From Capsicum annuum (Eukaryota > Streptophyta > Magnoliopsida > Solanales > Solanaceae): 64,000 nucleotides of DNA. Below are positions 45,590 to 57,180 of this stretch, in pieces. How positions within the stretch are numbered: the stretch's first letter is position 1; every line of letters starts with the position of its first letter. The notes beneath the pieces were generated by a model that did no database searches, had not been told where the DNA came from, and saw only the letters and a program-made list of their open reading frames with translations. A program made the translations under genes and the position numbers. Location: assembly GCF_002878395.1 (NCBI RefSeq), contig NC_061115.1, positions 96,897,518 through 96,961,517 on the forward strand, written 5' to 3'.

Positions 45590-46653
45590 TTAAGACCACC
45601 GAATCCATGAAGGACTGCTTATGTATCTCATTAAGATGAGAATTAGGTATGCATAGTTCATAAAATATATGTCATACAAAACTCAGCCTTAAGATCCCTA
45701 AAGGTTCAGGGTTGTTAAGATTTATACGTAATTTTTATTTTGTAAAAACTTAGCCTCATAATCCCTAAAGATTCAGGCCTATTAAGATATATAAAAATTG
45801 GACTTGAGGATTAGAAAAATAATTATAAAAGTAATCATATTTTCAAAATATTATCCAATAAATCTATGAATAATTTTTCAAAAGATAGGGTCGTACCCCT
45901 AAAAGGACTTCCTACGTATCCCACTAAATAGTGAGAATCAAACCCTCATAGTTCATGAAGACCTTAAAAACTATACATATTTTTTAATTTCCTTGAAAAA
46001 AATGATTCATTAAATTTGAGGACAAAAACTCTCTTAGGTTTCGCTAAGTTGCCTAAAAGCCGATCAATAATAAAAGAAGCCTTTCAAATAAATGTCAAAG
46101 AGCATATAGAATGCACATGTTGGTCATTATAAAGAGGGACACCTGTCCTAGACAGACCCGACCCTTGTGCTGAGTCCCGCTAAGTCAAATGCATATGATG
46201 CAAATAAAGCGGAACCTAATAGGGATAACCAGATTCTGAGTTTCAGTTTTACTAAGCTTAGCCTGATAGGGATAGATGTCTAAACTGGGTAAGAGTGGAC
46301 ACTCGAGTCGGGGAGGGACACCTTATTCGGTAGTAGTGCTACTCTGCCTTTTTTTTCCATCCAAACCCCGCCTAACATGTGTGACTATAATTCTTCACCA
46401 GGTGCCTTGACACTCCGGCTATCTAAAAAAAAAAGTAAGATACATATGCTGCATTCCTTCTATCCTATTTCAGAGACTTAGAGGGGGTGCGTGAGAGAAG
46501 ATAGTTTATAATACAGTTCAACAATATCAAAGCAGTAAATGAGAGACAAATAACACATAAGGAAAATAAACACAATATAAAAAAAAATTAAAGCAAGTAA
46601 AGTCAATATCAAAAGCTCAAATTCTAGTTAATCCCCAGTAGAGTCGCTAGAGA
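45590..46653 (-). mobile_element. Tat 5' untranslated region and primer-site region
   Basis: Non-coding. An imperfect ~70-bp repeat occurs at 45,675-45,790 (AAACTCAGCCTTAAGATCCC and AAACTTAGCCTCATAATCCC). Close to the LTR lie a CGGGGAGGGACACC segment near 46,310 and, at 46,630-46,653, the presumed primer-binding region. Confidence 0.55.
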
Positions 46654-48421
46654 TGTCATACCCCTTTTTTGCTCGAAAGTCAAGTCAAAGGGTTTTTCTA
46701 ATTAAAGTGACGGTATTGAATAGGGATTATTTTAATTACAGAGTCACAACTTGGAATTGAGTTATGGTGTTCCAATTTCCTTATTGAATCCTTTATAAAA
46801 AAGAAATGACTCTTTGTTTGTCTGCAAAAAAAAAAGGTCGCGTAAAGAATTCTGTTGACCAAGGGGAAGGTGTGAGGCACACCTCGAGTCCCGTGGTTCT
46901 AGAACGGTTGCTTTTATTGACTTATCTTGACTTAAACTATTTTCAATAAATCGTATTAAGGCCTAAATCACTTATTTTATTAAAAATCGTCTATACATCT
47001 TATATTAAACTAGTAAAAAATAATTTTAAAAAATATTTTCCAAGGTGCATTATTATATCCTTGAATTATTTTTAAATATCCCAGAAAGATGCATACTCCG
47101 TATTCTTAATTGAGACGAATATTTTAAACGTACCTAAAACTTGTGTTGCGTTAAAGGCGTTGGTTAGCCTTTTGAAAATTCGATATCATTTTCCTATTCA
47201 TTTTTACCCTCTTTCTTTCTCATTTTTTTTGTTTAACAAACCACCTTTCCTGAATGACAACCTAACCACAGATCCAAATAATGTCAAATCCTAATTATCA
47301 AAATAACTGTGTTGATTGTCGGTGGCCGATGGAATGGGAAATGTGAACATCGGGTTAATGGATGTGTGTTGGGATACTCGGACTAACCGAGTAAATAGTC
47401 CCTTTAACATCCACTGACCCAAGTCCCCAAGGCCAGGAAACTCAAATTCAAAATAGAAAAAGGAAGTCAGATATATAAATTCACTGTTATTTGGTGCCAA
47501 ATCAAAATCCATTATTAGATAACTAGATTTATTATGCTATACAATAATATGCTATAAGAGTACATCTAGGTATTTATCGATACAAATACATAAGCGAACC
47601 AAAAGGACTTAAAAAAATGTTGGTGGTGAAGACAAAAGAAGCACAATACCGATACATTTGCATAAAGGGTATCACACAAATCATCAAGTAAACCCAAGAA
47701 AAAGATAATAAATTCATGACATGAATTGAATTAAACTTATTTGCCATTTATATGAGAAAGAATAAATAATTGAAATAAAGGGTATTTGGATGAATTAGTT
47801 GAATGAATCTTGGAATGAAGGAATGAAGGATATGTTGGTTCCTCAAATTCGGGAAAAGACTTCACACAATCTCTATAATTGCCTTTCTATTTATGTTTTG
47901 GTAAAAGAACAAATGCTTACTGCCTTTTACTTTAATAATAATAATGATTTTATCTTAGGTGAAAATCATATTCCCTCTCAACTTTGTGTTTAAAACAAAC
48001 AAATCCTTTTTTTTTTTCGGTTTTTGCATGCATGTATATATGAATTCTAAGAAGTTGTTTATAAAACACTACACACTAATTATTTGTAACTAATGCAATT
48101 TACATCTTTAAAACTAATAACTTTGAAATTATCTCATTTAAAATTCAAAGTCAATATAACTTATATTATTTCAAAAAACATCACACGAATTACAAAGAAA
48201 GACTTAGAGCATAAACTAAATAATTAATTACACATACAAAATAATATGACAAATCATTGGAATAACTTCATTCATGCTTTAATTTCAAAAAGAAAATAAA
48301 ATTATAAATAAAAAATTCGAATAAGAACCTGTGAGGTAGAATAACTAAAATAGAAACAAGAACGTCTTCACCAGGAAAACTCGAAGGAAACCCGAACTTG
48401 TACTCAAATCGTCACTTTTTT
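46654..48421 (-). mobile_element. Tat 5' LTR (truncated)
   Basis: Matches 37,766-39,541 of the 3' LTR and stops at CGTCACTTTTTT (48,421), followed at once by Del LTR sequence. Divergence is uneven: roughly 9% in the first ~600 bp, under 1% over about 490 bp (47,279-47,764), then high again. Confidence 0.85.
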
Positions 48422-51228
48422 AAAGAATTAGCCTAAACTCAATATTCGGCATATCCTATTTCTACTCGCCATTTAACACTAGTGAGAATCACACTACTAA
48501 ATAAGTGATTAGGATTAAAAAATTATGACCAACATCCCAAGATTAATATCATATCATCAAGGCATACACACAGATGTAATCCTATAAAGGCATAATCACA
48601 TAAACATATTTACACATGTTTACCATACATAACATTAACATATCCTCCGGATGTACCGGGAATCATAATATCATCAATATATCCTACGGATGTATCGGGC
48701 ATCATAATATCATCAATGTATCCTCCGGATGTACCGGGCATCATAATATCATCAATATATCCTTTGGATGTACCGGGCATCATAATATCATCAATATATC
48801 TTCTGAATGTACCGGACATTCTAATAGTATCAATGTATTCTCCGAACGTACAGGACATCATCATAACATTAATACCTCTATCGGATCCATTGGGCATCAC
48901 CATAACATCAATATATCCTCCGAAATTGCTGGGCATCAACATAGCGTCAATATATCCTCCGACCTTTCCTGGCATCAACATAACCTCAATATCCATCATG
49001 ACATCAATATGCACAATTTGTATATATATCGTCATATCAATAACAAATGCAAGCCCAACTAAGAATGGAGCGGGAAAGAAGTAATAAAAGATATATCATC
49101 ACTCCTTATCATTTATGATCAATGCAATACATTAGTAGGTGCATAAGCATGCATACGCATTTTGTAGAAACATTTTACACATTACCGGGCTTGACATGAT
49201 TATTAGTATGATCACTAACAAGTCATGGTTATAGTTTCTAGAACCCCTCTTTATTAGCTTAATTTACAATACTAGCACAAAAGGGCTCTTTTGCAAACAT
49301 TAGTATCGTCACTAGGCTTGAGCATAATATGAGTGATGACATAATCCAAGGCTTACATAGTAAACTAACCAATAAATCAAGTGATGGCATAGTCATGGAT
49401 TCTATTTACAAGGTTATCCCAATGCTATCCAAATAGTGACAATGAGATCACAATCAAGCATGCACATTATTTCCAAAACAATATAATGAATAAACCATTC
49501 ACCGGGTGTAGTCATGCTATTACCAATGGCACATTATAGGCGATCAATACGTATCTAGGTCACTAATGAAGATACATAATCCAAGCTTAAAGCGGGTCAA
49601 GTTCCACTTCTACCATCCCAAATTAGCTTCTTTAAGTCTAACTTCTACCCAAAATTAGACTAAGTTATCTAAATCATGTCTCAAAGGTTTATCGATCCAC
49701 ACTAGTTCTATAGGACTATCCTTCCTCAAGAAATACTTTTAAGTCACTCAAGTATTTAGGCCAATTCCATAACTAGGCATATCTATGTCAACTTACTCTT
49801 AAGGTGAGTGAACAAAGTCACTTCTGTCTAACTAGAGCAACTAGAGCCTTATCATACTATCCATGAGATAACAAGTCTATCTAACCAAGGTTCTAGACTA
49901 TGAGTCAATTACCACACTTCATGTGTTCAAAAGCCTAAGTGATTCAACTAGCCCAAAACATTTTCATCTACCATTCCGACATTTAAGACGCCTCCCAAAC
50001 TTATTAAGATATCTAAGTCATACCATATGAAAGCTCAATCTAACTACAAGTAAGCCTACCCTACCTCAAATCCAAATATAGTTCATGAACCAACAATTTT
50101 TGCTTTCCCTTTCCTCGAAGCTTCCTCACTGAAACAAGCTACCAAAAACATAATCTAAGCATTATTACGAGAATATCAACACCCATATTGCACCATTGTG
50201 CTTCGGGTCCAACATGACACCAAAACCCCTTAGTGGGTCCCACATATAAAAAATAAGTTTTCGAGGCCAACCCAATGTTCAAATACCATGAGGGAGTTAT
50301 AACCCTCAAGAAATTTATGCAAATCAATGATATTTTAGGCTTAAACCAAGCTTCAAGCCATTTAGGGTATTGGGTCTAATAATCAAGAATTCAACACTAA
50401 AAATTGAGGAATCTTACCTTAGATTCGATGCTAATCATGAATATGCAAGTTGTTTAAGATCTCAATCAACACCCAAGACTTGCAAGTTGTTTAAGATGTC
50501 AATCAACACCCAAGACTTACTTTAAGGAATACTCTCTCCATTAGGGCTTTAGAGACTAAGAAATAAAAAAAATTGCCAAATTCTCAGCCAAAACTGCACT
50601 TGAATATATCTTGCTTAGGACTATAGGAGAAACGATCGCGCACACGCACTTGACGCAATTGCAGCCATTGCGATCGCTCTAAGGTTCCCATGATCGCGAT
50701 ATCTCCAGCCTCTACAGACAACAACTAGAACTTGGAATTTGATTCCAAGTTTTGGCCAATGCCTTAGGATGTATCCACAATCTAATATGAGCTAAAGAAT
50801 CTGCAACCATACTGATTTCGATGTTTTAGATACATTGGCAAAATCAAATTTTCCATTCGAGGTCATTTAGACCAAATGTGGATCCTACACCTGAATTTCC
50901 AATTTCTCAACTCTCCGAATAATTGGTCGAAATAAGTTCAGGTGTAGTGGAACCCAAACCAAAGGTTTACCCAGCCTAAAATTGATATTCCAGAGCTGCT
51001 GGTACAGTTAGAATACTCATTTGATATCATTTTATTAAAGTTTTTTCTTGGTAACCATTTGGAACCAATGAAGACTTCTAAACGGGGAAATGGTTCTACA
51101 AACCAAATGAACTGCCTGGTAACTGAACTATCAGTTCCACAGGACATAAATGACTTGGGATAGCTATGGAAGAGCTCTAATGGCAGAAATAAGTAAAATC
51201 ACGAGAACTAACTTGAAGGGTCATTACA
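48422..51228 (-). mobile_element. Del 3' LTR, second part
   Basis: Resumes at TTAGCCTAAACTCAATATTC, matching 57,964 in the other LTR, and ends TCATTACA at 51,228. It holds the 39-bp minisatellite (48,630-49,010) and a 38-bp tandem duplication near 50,441-50,517 absent from the other LTR. No genes. Confidence 0.88.
48630..49010. repeat. ~39-bp minisatellite in Del 3' LTR
   Basis: About nine to ten units of TATCCTCCGGATGTACCGGG plus CATCATAATATCATCAA. The matching array in the 5' LTR is at 58,185-58,560. Overlapping open frames on both strands arise from the 39-bp (13-codon) period and are not genes. Confidence 0.92.
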
Positions 51229-51279
51229 ACATCCACTACTAAGAAACCTTTATCCCCGAAAGTTAAAGATGAAAAAATA

Positions 51280-51704
51280 CATGCAGTCTCAAACAAATTA
51301 GGATGTTGAGCTCGTATCTTGCTCTAAATCTCCCAAGTGGACTCCTCCATTGGGTGGTGCTTCCACTAGACCTTAACTATAAGAATCTCTCTAGTACACA
51401 ACTGCCTTACATTACTAGCCTAAATAAGCATGGGCACTTTCACAAAGGTTAACTACTCATCTAACTGGACTGAATCCCACCTAAGCGCATAAGACAAATC
51501 AGGAATATTCTTCTACAACATAGAAACATGGAAAATTGAATGAACAACAGCGAAATCTGAGGGCAAGGCTAACTCATAGGCCACCCCACCAACTGCATGG
51601 AGAGCCTCAAAAGTACCAATGTATCGAGGGTTGAGCTTACCTTTCCTTTCGAACATCATCACACCCCTCATGGGAAAAAAAACAAAGGAACACGCAATCT
51701 CCAA
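51280..51704 (-). pseudogene. Del integrase C-terminus and chromodomain (broken)
   Basis: 51,704-51,513 reads GVMMFERKGKLNPRYIGTFE then VGGVAYELALPSDFAVVHSI and FHVSML, the integrase C-terminal GPY/F-type module. Beyond a break, down to 51,280, a chromodomain remnant is visible (VWWKHHPMEESTWE...PNLFE). In chromoviruses this domain directs integration to marked chromatin. Confidence 0.85.
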
Positions 51705-51949
51705 CTCCGAATTTCAAGGCATGAAGCCTACGGTCGGCATATGCCTTCTACCTACTCTGGGCTGCTCTTAGCCTATCCTGAATCATCCTAACTCTATCCA
51801 ATGAATCCTAAAGCAAATATGTACTACAAGGTCTTACCACGGAAGTCTAAAACCATCTTATCAGAGAATGACACCTCCTTCCATACAAAGCCTCATAAGG
51901 AGCCATCTCAATACTCGAATGATAACTGTTGTTGTAGGCGAACTATGCC

Positions 51950-52600
51950 AAAGCTAAGTGCTAATCTCACTGTTCTCCAAAATCCATAACACATCCTTGG
52001 AGCATATGCTTAAGCACCTGAGTAGTCCGATCAAACTTACTATCTGACTGCGGATGAAAAACTATACTCAAATCCACTCAAGTACCTAACTCCTCCTGGA
52101 ATTCTCTCCAAAATCCCAAAGTAAATACTGAACCACTGTCCGATATGATAGAAATAGGCACCCTATACAAATGAACTATCTCTCCGACATAAATCTGGGC
52201 CAACTTAGTCAAACGATCCACAATAACCCAAATACCAACAAGATCATGGGAACTACAGGGCAAACCACTAATGAAGTCCATAGTAATCTGTTCCCACCAC
52301 TCGAGAATGGGAAATCTTTGAGTCAATCCACTTGGATGCTGATGCTCGACCTTAACTTGCTAACAACATACGCAGCAAGCCATAAATCTGCCTTATCTCT
52401 TTTCATCCCATCCCACCAGTAATGCTGCATTAAATCTCTATACCTCTTGGTTGTACTAAGATGAATAAAATATCTAGAGCTGTGAGACTGATGGAGAATA
52501 GACTGAATCAAATTATCAAGTCGGGGAACACAAATGCAACCCTGAAATCTCAAAATACCATTGGAATCAACGGTGTGCTTCCCAGACTCACCACTCACTA
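51950..52600 (-). pseudogene. Del integrase, zinc-binding and catalytic core (broken)
   Basis: 52,598-52,323 holds the H2C2 domain: HQSHSSRYFIHLSTTKRYRD, then YWWDGMKRD. The Cys pair is spoiled by a frameshift and stop near 52,370. 52,326-52,078 has WWEQITMDFISGLP (first catalytic Asp), VIVDRLTKLAQ and IISDSGSVFTLGFW (second Asp). It lacks about 20-25 residues between TKLAQ and YVGEI. The final Glu region near 51,970 is out of frame. Confidence 0.88.
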
Positions 52601-52604
52601 CCTA

Positions 52605-53500
52605 AACATGGAGAAAACATAACTTTCTATCTTTATAATGACAATCCCAAATCTACTCAAATAGGGAGGACCTTACCTACACATAGGCCAAAATCCTCGT
52701 AGGATCTGAAATATCAAAGCAAATTATCAAATTGGCTAAGGACTGAATGTCTCATCCTATGGGCCTATGAGAAATTAATATGCATGCCAAGCTACCCATA
52801 CTCACTGCCTTGTGACTCAAGGCATCAGCTACCACTTTTGCCTTACCCGAATGATACAAGATGAAATATCATAGTCCTTTAACTACTCCATCCATCTATG
52901 CTGGTGAGCATTAATCTATCGCTATGTCATGAGATACAGAAGGCTATGATAATCGGTGAAAATCTTATAATATACCTCATACAACTAATGCCTCCAAATC
53001 TTGAGCGCAAAAACGACAACCACCAATACTAAATTATGAGTGGGGTAGTAACGCTCATGTACTTTGAGCTATCTAGAAGCATAAGAGATGACACAACCCC
53101 GCTTTATCAAAATACAACCAAGACCAACCCTACAAGCATCACAAAACATGATGAATCCTTCACCCTTACCTGGAAGAACTACTACTGGAGCTGAAGTAAG
53201 ACAATCCTTGAGCTTTCCAAAGCTCAACTCACATTTCTCGAACAATCAGAAAGGAACTTACTTTCGAGTCAAGCTCTCAAGAAAGCTCCTGTAATAACTA
53301 TCCAAACCAATGAAACTTTGAACCTATGTAGGAGATGTAGGCCTATCCCAATCGCGAATCGACAAAATCTTAGCCGAGTCTACCATAATACCGGCTTTAG
53401 ACACCATATGACTAAGGAAAGACACTGACTTAAGCCAAAACTCACACTTGGAGAACTTAGCAAAAAGCACATGATCTCGCAAGGTCTGAAGGACAATCCT
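52605..53500 (-). pseudogene. Del RNase H region (decayed)
   Basis: Sits between RT and integrase on the minus strand. Only short readable pieces remain, for example wording matching GKLNVVADALSRK-like text near 52,830 in a broken frame and a DASRVGLG-like block near 53,130. No long frame survives. Confidence 0.55.
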
Positions 53501-53506
53501 TAAGTG

Positions 53507-54091
53507 CTATGCATGCTTCTCACTACTCCTTAAATACACAAGAATGTCATCAATGAACACAATAACAAAGGACTCTAGATATTTTCTGACTACGCGGTTC
53601 ATCAATTCCATGAACGCGGCTGGGGCATTTGTCAACCAAAACGACATCACCAAAAACTCATAATGACCATAACGGGTCCTAAAAGATATCGTCAGGATAT
53701 CCTTAACCCGAATCCTCAACTAGTGATAATCAGACCTCAAATCAATCTTAGAAAACATGGCTGCACCCTGAAGCTGGTCAAAAAAGTCATCAATGCGAGG
53801 CATAGGATAACGGTTCCTCAACGTCACCTTATTAAGCTTTCTATAATCAATACACCTATGCATAGAGCCATTTTTCTTCTCTACAAACAAAATAGGGGCT
53901 CCCCACGGGGACACACTCAATCTAATAAAACCTTTACTAAGAAGACCCCAAAGCTGAGAATTTAGCTCCTTAAGCATAGTTGGAGCCATACGGTTAGGTG
54001 CCATAGAAATAGTTTGGGTGCTAGGCTCAATCTCAATAGCAAACTGGATGTCATGATTAGGGGGAATACCAGGCAGGTCAGTAGGGAACAC
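53507..54091 (-). pseudogene. Del reverse transcriptase (broken)
   Basis: 54,091-53,720 reads [20 protein letters not shown], then [20 protein letters not shown] and [11 protein letters not shown]. After a stop, 53,719-53,507 gives [20 protein letters not shown] and the catalytic box VFIDDILVY. The normal MPFGLTNAP has become MSFWLTNAP. It copies the element's RNA; inactive here. Confidence 0.92.
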
Positions 54092-54149
54092 ATCAAGAAA
54101 CTCACAAACAATAGGAACATAGTCAAGTGACGGACTCTCTACACAAATA

Positions 54150-54950
54150 TCATATCTATAATAGAGATAAGACTTGCAACCCTTTTTTATAAATCTCCTA
54201 GCACAAACATTAAAAATAATCTCTATCGACTCGCGGCTAACTACTCCTATTACACGACTGGGTGTATCTCAGGCATGGCTAAGGTAACGATCTTGGCAAA
54301 ACAATCTATGACCGCATGATAGCGGGATAATCATATTAAAATCCAGTATACCCAGAATAATAAGATCAACATAAGCATCAATACACTAATTGCCACAATA
54401 TATGATCTCAATACCTGATCCACTACTGAAGAATCACCCATTGGAGTAGATACACGTAATGGCACAGATAATAAATCACTAGTCAAGTTCAACTATAGTG
54501 CATAATAAGTAAATATATAAAAATAAGTAGATTTGGGATAAAATAAAGCTAGAGCCGACTTGTGAGACACCAAAATGATACATATAACTACAATATCTAA
54601 AGTCTCAGCCTTGGGCCTAGTAGGTACTGCATATAAATGATCATGCCTGTCATCTGGCTGGGCATATGACTGACCTCATGTCCTGTCTACCTGAGTACCA
54701 CCTCAAGCACCTTGGTAACCACCACTGCAACCTTGTAAATAACCTCTACCTAAGGGATAAAATGACCTAATAGGAGTAGCACCCTGGGCTAAAACAACCA
54801 TCGCCCCATGACTAGAGCAATCTTTTGAGATATAATTGAGAAGCCCATTAGTAAAACAAGAATCATGAGCAAAACTAGAACTCATAGATTCGGCTAAACT
54901 GGAGTAACTACCACTTCTAGCACGACCTGCAGATGAACATCTCAAATACT
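54150..54950 (-). pseudogene. Del protease and gag zinc knuckle (broken)
   Basis: Near 54,860-54,800 the knuckle reads CFTNGLLNYISKDC: the second Cys and the His of CCHC are lost. Protease remnants near 54,360-54,270 include LIILGILDF and a CFAKIVTLA-type ending spread over several frames. Confidence 0.65.
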
Positions 54951-55245
54951 GATAACTGCCCTTACCAGGGCAACCACTAATACCAAACTGACCTCCGTCA
55001 GTAGTCTGAAGAGCTGCCTGAACTAGTAGACTAGTTTGACTATGAGGCTGAAAAGATGGATACAGAGGATACCCAATATAAGAAGTACCACATCTGAATT
55101 AGAAACTACTATGGCTCCTACCAAATCAGCCCTGATACTTGGGCCTCTTATCAAGACCCTCACGATGCATGTCCTTCATCACTCTAGCATGATCTGAAAC
55201 CTCAGTAAAAGTCCTACTTGCAACAACTAGACTCTGAGTATCCAT

Positions 55246-55900
55246 TCAAATAGGAAGTCTCAATTCTTTCACAAAGCTGCAAACTCTCTCATACTCAATA
55301 TTCAAGATTGAAGTCACATGCCTAGCCAACTCATAGAAATAGTCCTCAAACTCAATGACTAACATAGAACCTTGCTCTAATCTAGTGAACTGACCCCTCA
55401 GATGATCTCTAAGGTTGCATAACATATACTTATTTAACAATATCTTAAAGAATTGAGTCCATGATAGGGGAGAAGATCCAACTGGCCTAGAACTCATAAA
55501 ACCTCTCCACCAGTGTCTAGCAGACAAATCAAATTAAAATATGGTGTAGTCCAAAACACCAGTCTCAACAAGGCCTAATCCACAAAGCCTATCCTTAAAA
55601 ATAGTAAGAAACTCAAATGCATCCTCTCTAGAAGCACTAAAAAACCTAGGCAGAGCTAACCTTAAAAACCTACCCATTATCTTCTATTTCTTAGAAAACA
55701 TAGTAGGATGGGTTACAACTGGTTGAGCGACTATAGAATAAACAACTATTGCGTAGGAGAAATCTCAACTCTAGGAGCTACAGCTGTAGGTTGTATTCTT
55801 TCCCCAGTAGTATGTGAACCATCAACAATACCCAATAGCTGAACCAAGGCTTCTTTAAGCAAAGAAGAAGGAATAAAACCTGGTGTAAGTTGGGCTGGTC
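55246..55900 (-). pseudogene. Del gag core (broken)
   Basis: 55,527-55,246 contains ARHWWRGFMSSRP, LSWTQFFKILLNKYM and FTRLEQGSMLVIEFEDYFYE, matching the retrotransposon gag core (A..WW......W..F...F...Y.P...R). Upstream to 55,900 is more gag in broken frames. It would form the virus-like particle shell. Confidence 0.85.
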
Positions 55901-56268
55901 TCTGGCCCATTGCTAGTTATGGTAGAGAATTCTTAGGCTCAAGTGTAAGAATAGGGTTTGGGGGTGGCCTATCTTGATCCCTAACTGGGGATACATCATG
56001 AGGCTGTCTCCAAAAAGGGGAAAAATCCCTAGGATGGGTCTCAGAACCCTCATCATGCATAACTGTAGCACGTGCGCTGGTTATCTATGAAAGAGTAGAG
56101 TCAAGAAAATATCCTACAAACCAACTCAAACTCTTAGCATAATACGAGTGAAAGAAGTGAAGGACTCCTAACAATGCCCCATAGGTTCCCGAATCTAGAA
56201 AACGAACATCAATGTTCTGATCGGTAAGACTCTATTAGACACTTGCTCTTGTACCAATAATACTGGTG

Positions 56269-56290
56269 AAACCTAGGCTCTGATATCAAT
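56269..56290 (-). promoter_or_regulatory. Del tRNA-Met primer-binding site
   Basis: On the minus strand TTGATATCAGAGCCTAGGTT lies directly after the 5' LTR. It matches the initiator tRNA-Met site TGGTATCAGAGCCTAGG with one mismatch. Confidence 0.88.
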
Positions 56291-56291
56291 T

Positions 56292-57142
56292 TGTCATGAT
56301 CTAATTCACAAGTCGTGATGGAACCTAAAAAAACCACTAGTTGGCAAGTCAACACCATAACTCGGAGCTAATGTAATGGGATATCTCAATAGAAATGCCC
56401 GAAATAGGCCACAATAGATGAACACCATCAGAAATAACAATGTTCCATAATAGAAAATCAACTATGGATGCCAATTCACATGACCTAGTAAAATCAGTAC
56501 AAGAGCATCTAAGTTCAATAATAGGAAATACAACTCAAGGTCTAAATAGTCTTATACATTCGTCTTGAATACAAAAGACTGAATAAAGATAGGAGGGGAA
56601 CGGGAAATTTAAAACTCTAAGAGCTCACCATGTCTCTAAAAAATCAACACTGTATTATCTCAAATCAGCGGCGATAACTAGTACTTGGGTCTGCCCAAAA
56701 AGGTACAAAAGTGTAATATGAGTACCAAAATAATGGGTACTCAGTAGGAATCATCAGCCGACTGAAATAAATTATGATATAAAGATGGTATAAATCTAAA
56801 TAATATCTCAAGCTACGATACAGAATTGAACCTGAATTGTCTTCGTCATCACTGTACAAACAACTAATCAACTAGAACAATAATACAACAACTCATACAT
56901 ATTGATATCATCATAAAAAATGAATAATCAATCCAGAAGTGCAAAGCGACAAATATACATTTATAACCGCATAAATACAAAGTTAAACATACATATAACC
57001 ATTAGAGCATAAAGTAAAAGAACTCACCATAGCGTCGCATACCAACGGGGAGTACACCTAAGAAAACATAAAGTAAAGAACTCATCACATCGTCCCATAC
57101 CACCGGAGAGTGCATTAATATATCAAATCATCAATGCATTAA

Positions 57143-57180
<38 letters not shown>

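Larger units (their letters stand above)
37766..48421 (-). mobile_element. Tat/Ogre-like LTR retrotransposon nested in the Del LTR
   Basis: The 3' LTR is 37,766-40,231 and the truncated 5' LTR is 46,654-48,421, both in minus orientation. The polypurine tract AAAGAGGGGTAAAA abuts the 3' LTR at 40,245-40,232. The primer-site region at 46,653-46,630 reads TCTCTAGCGACTCTACTGGG, the type found in Tat/Ogre elements. The 6.4-kb interior holds only a gag remnant (about 45,385-45,155), several tandem repeats and no readable polymerase. The 5' LTR lacks about 690 bp, and about 405 bp of host LTR (57,556-57,962 equivalent) are also lost there. Confidence 0.82.

Noticed and set aside
48610..49084. Overlapping open frames on both strands with 13-residue repeats
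   Set aside because: By-product of a 39-bp repeat whose length is divisible by three; a diverged version occurs at 58,140-58,609 in the other LTR.
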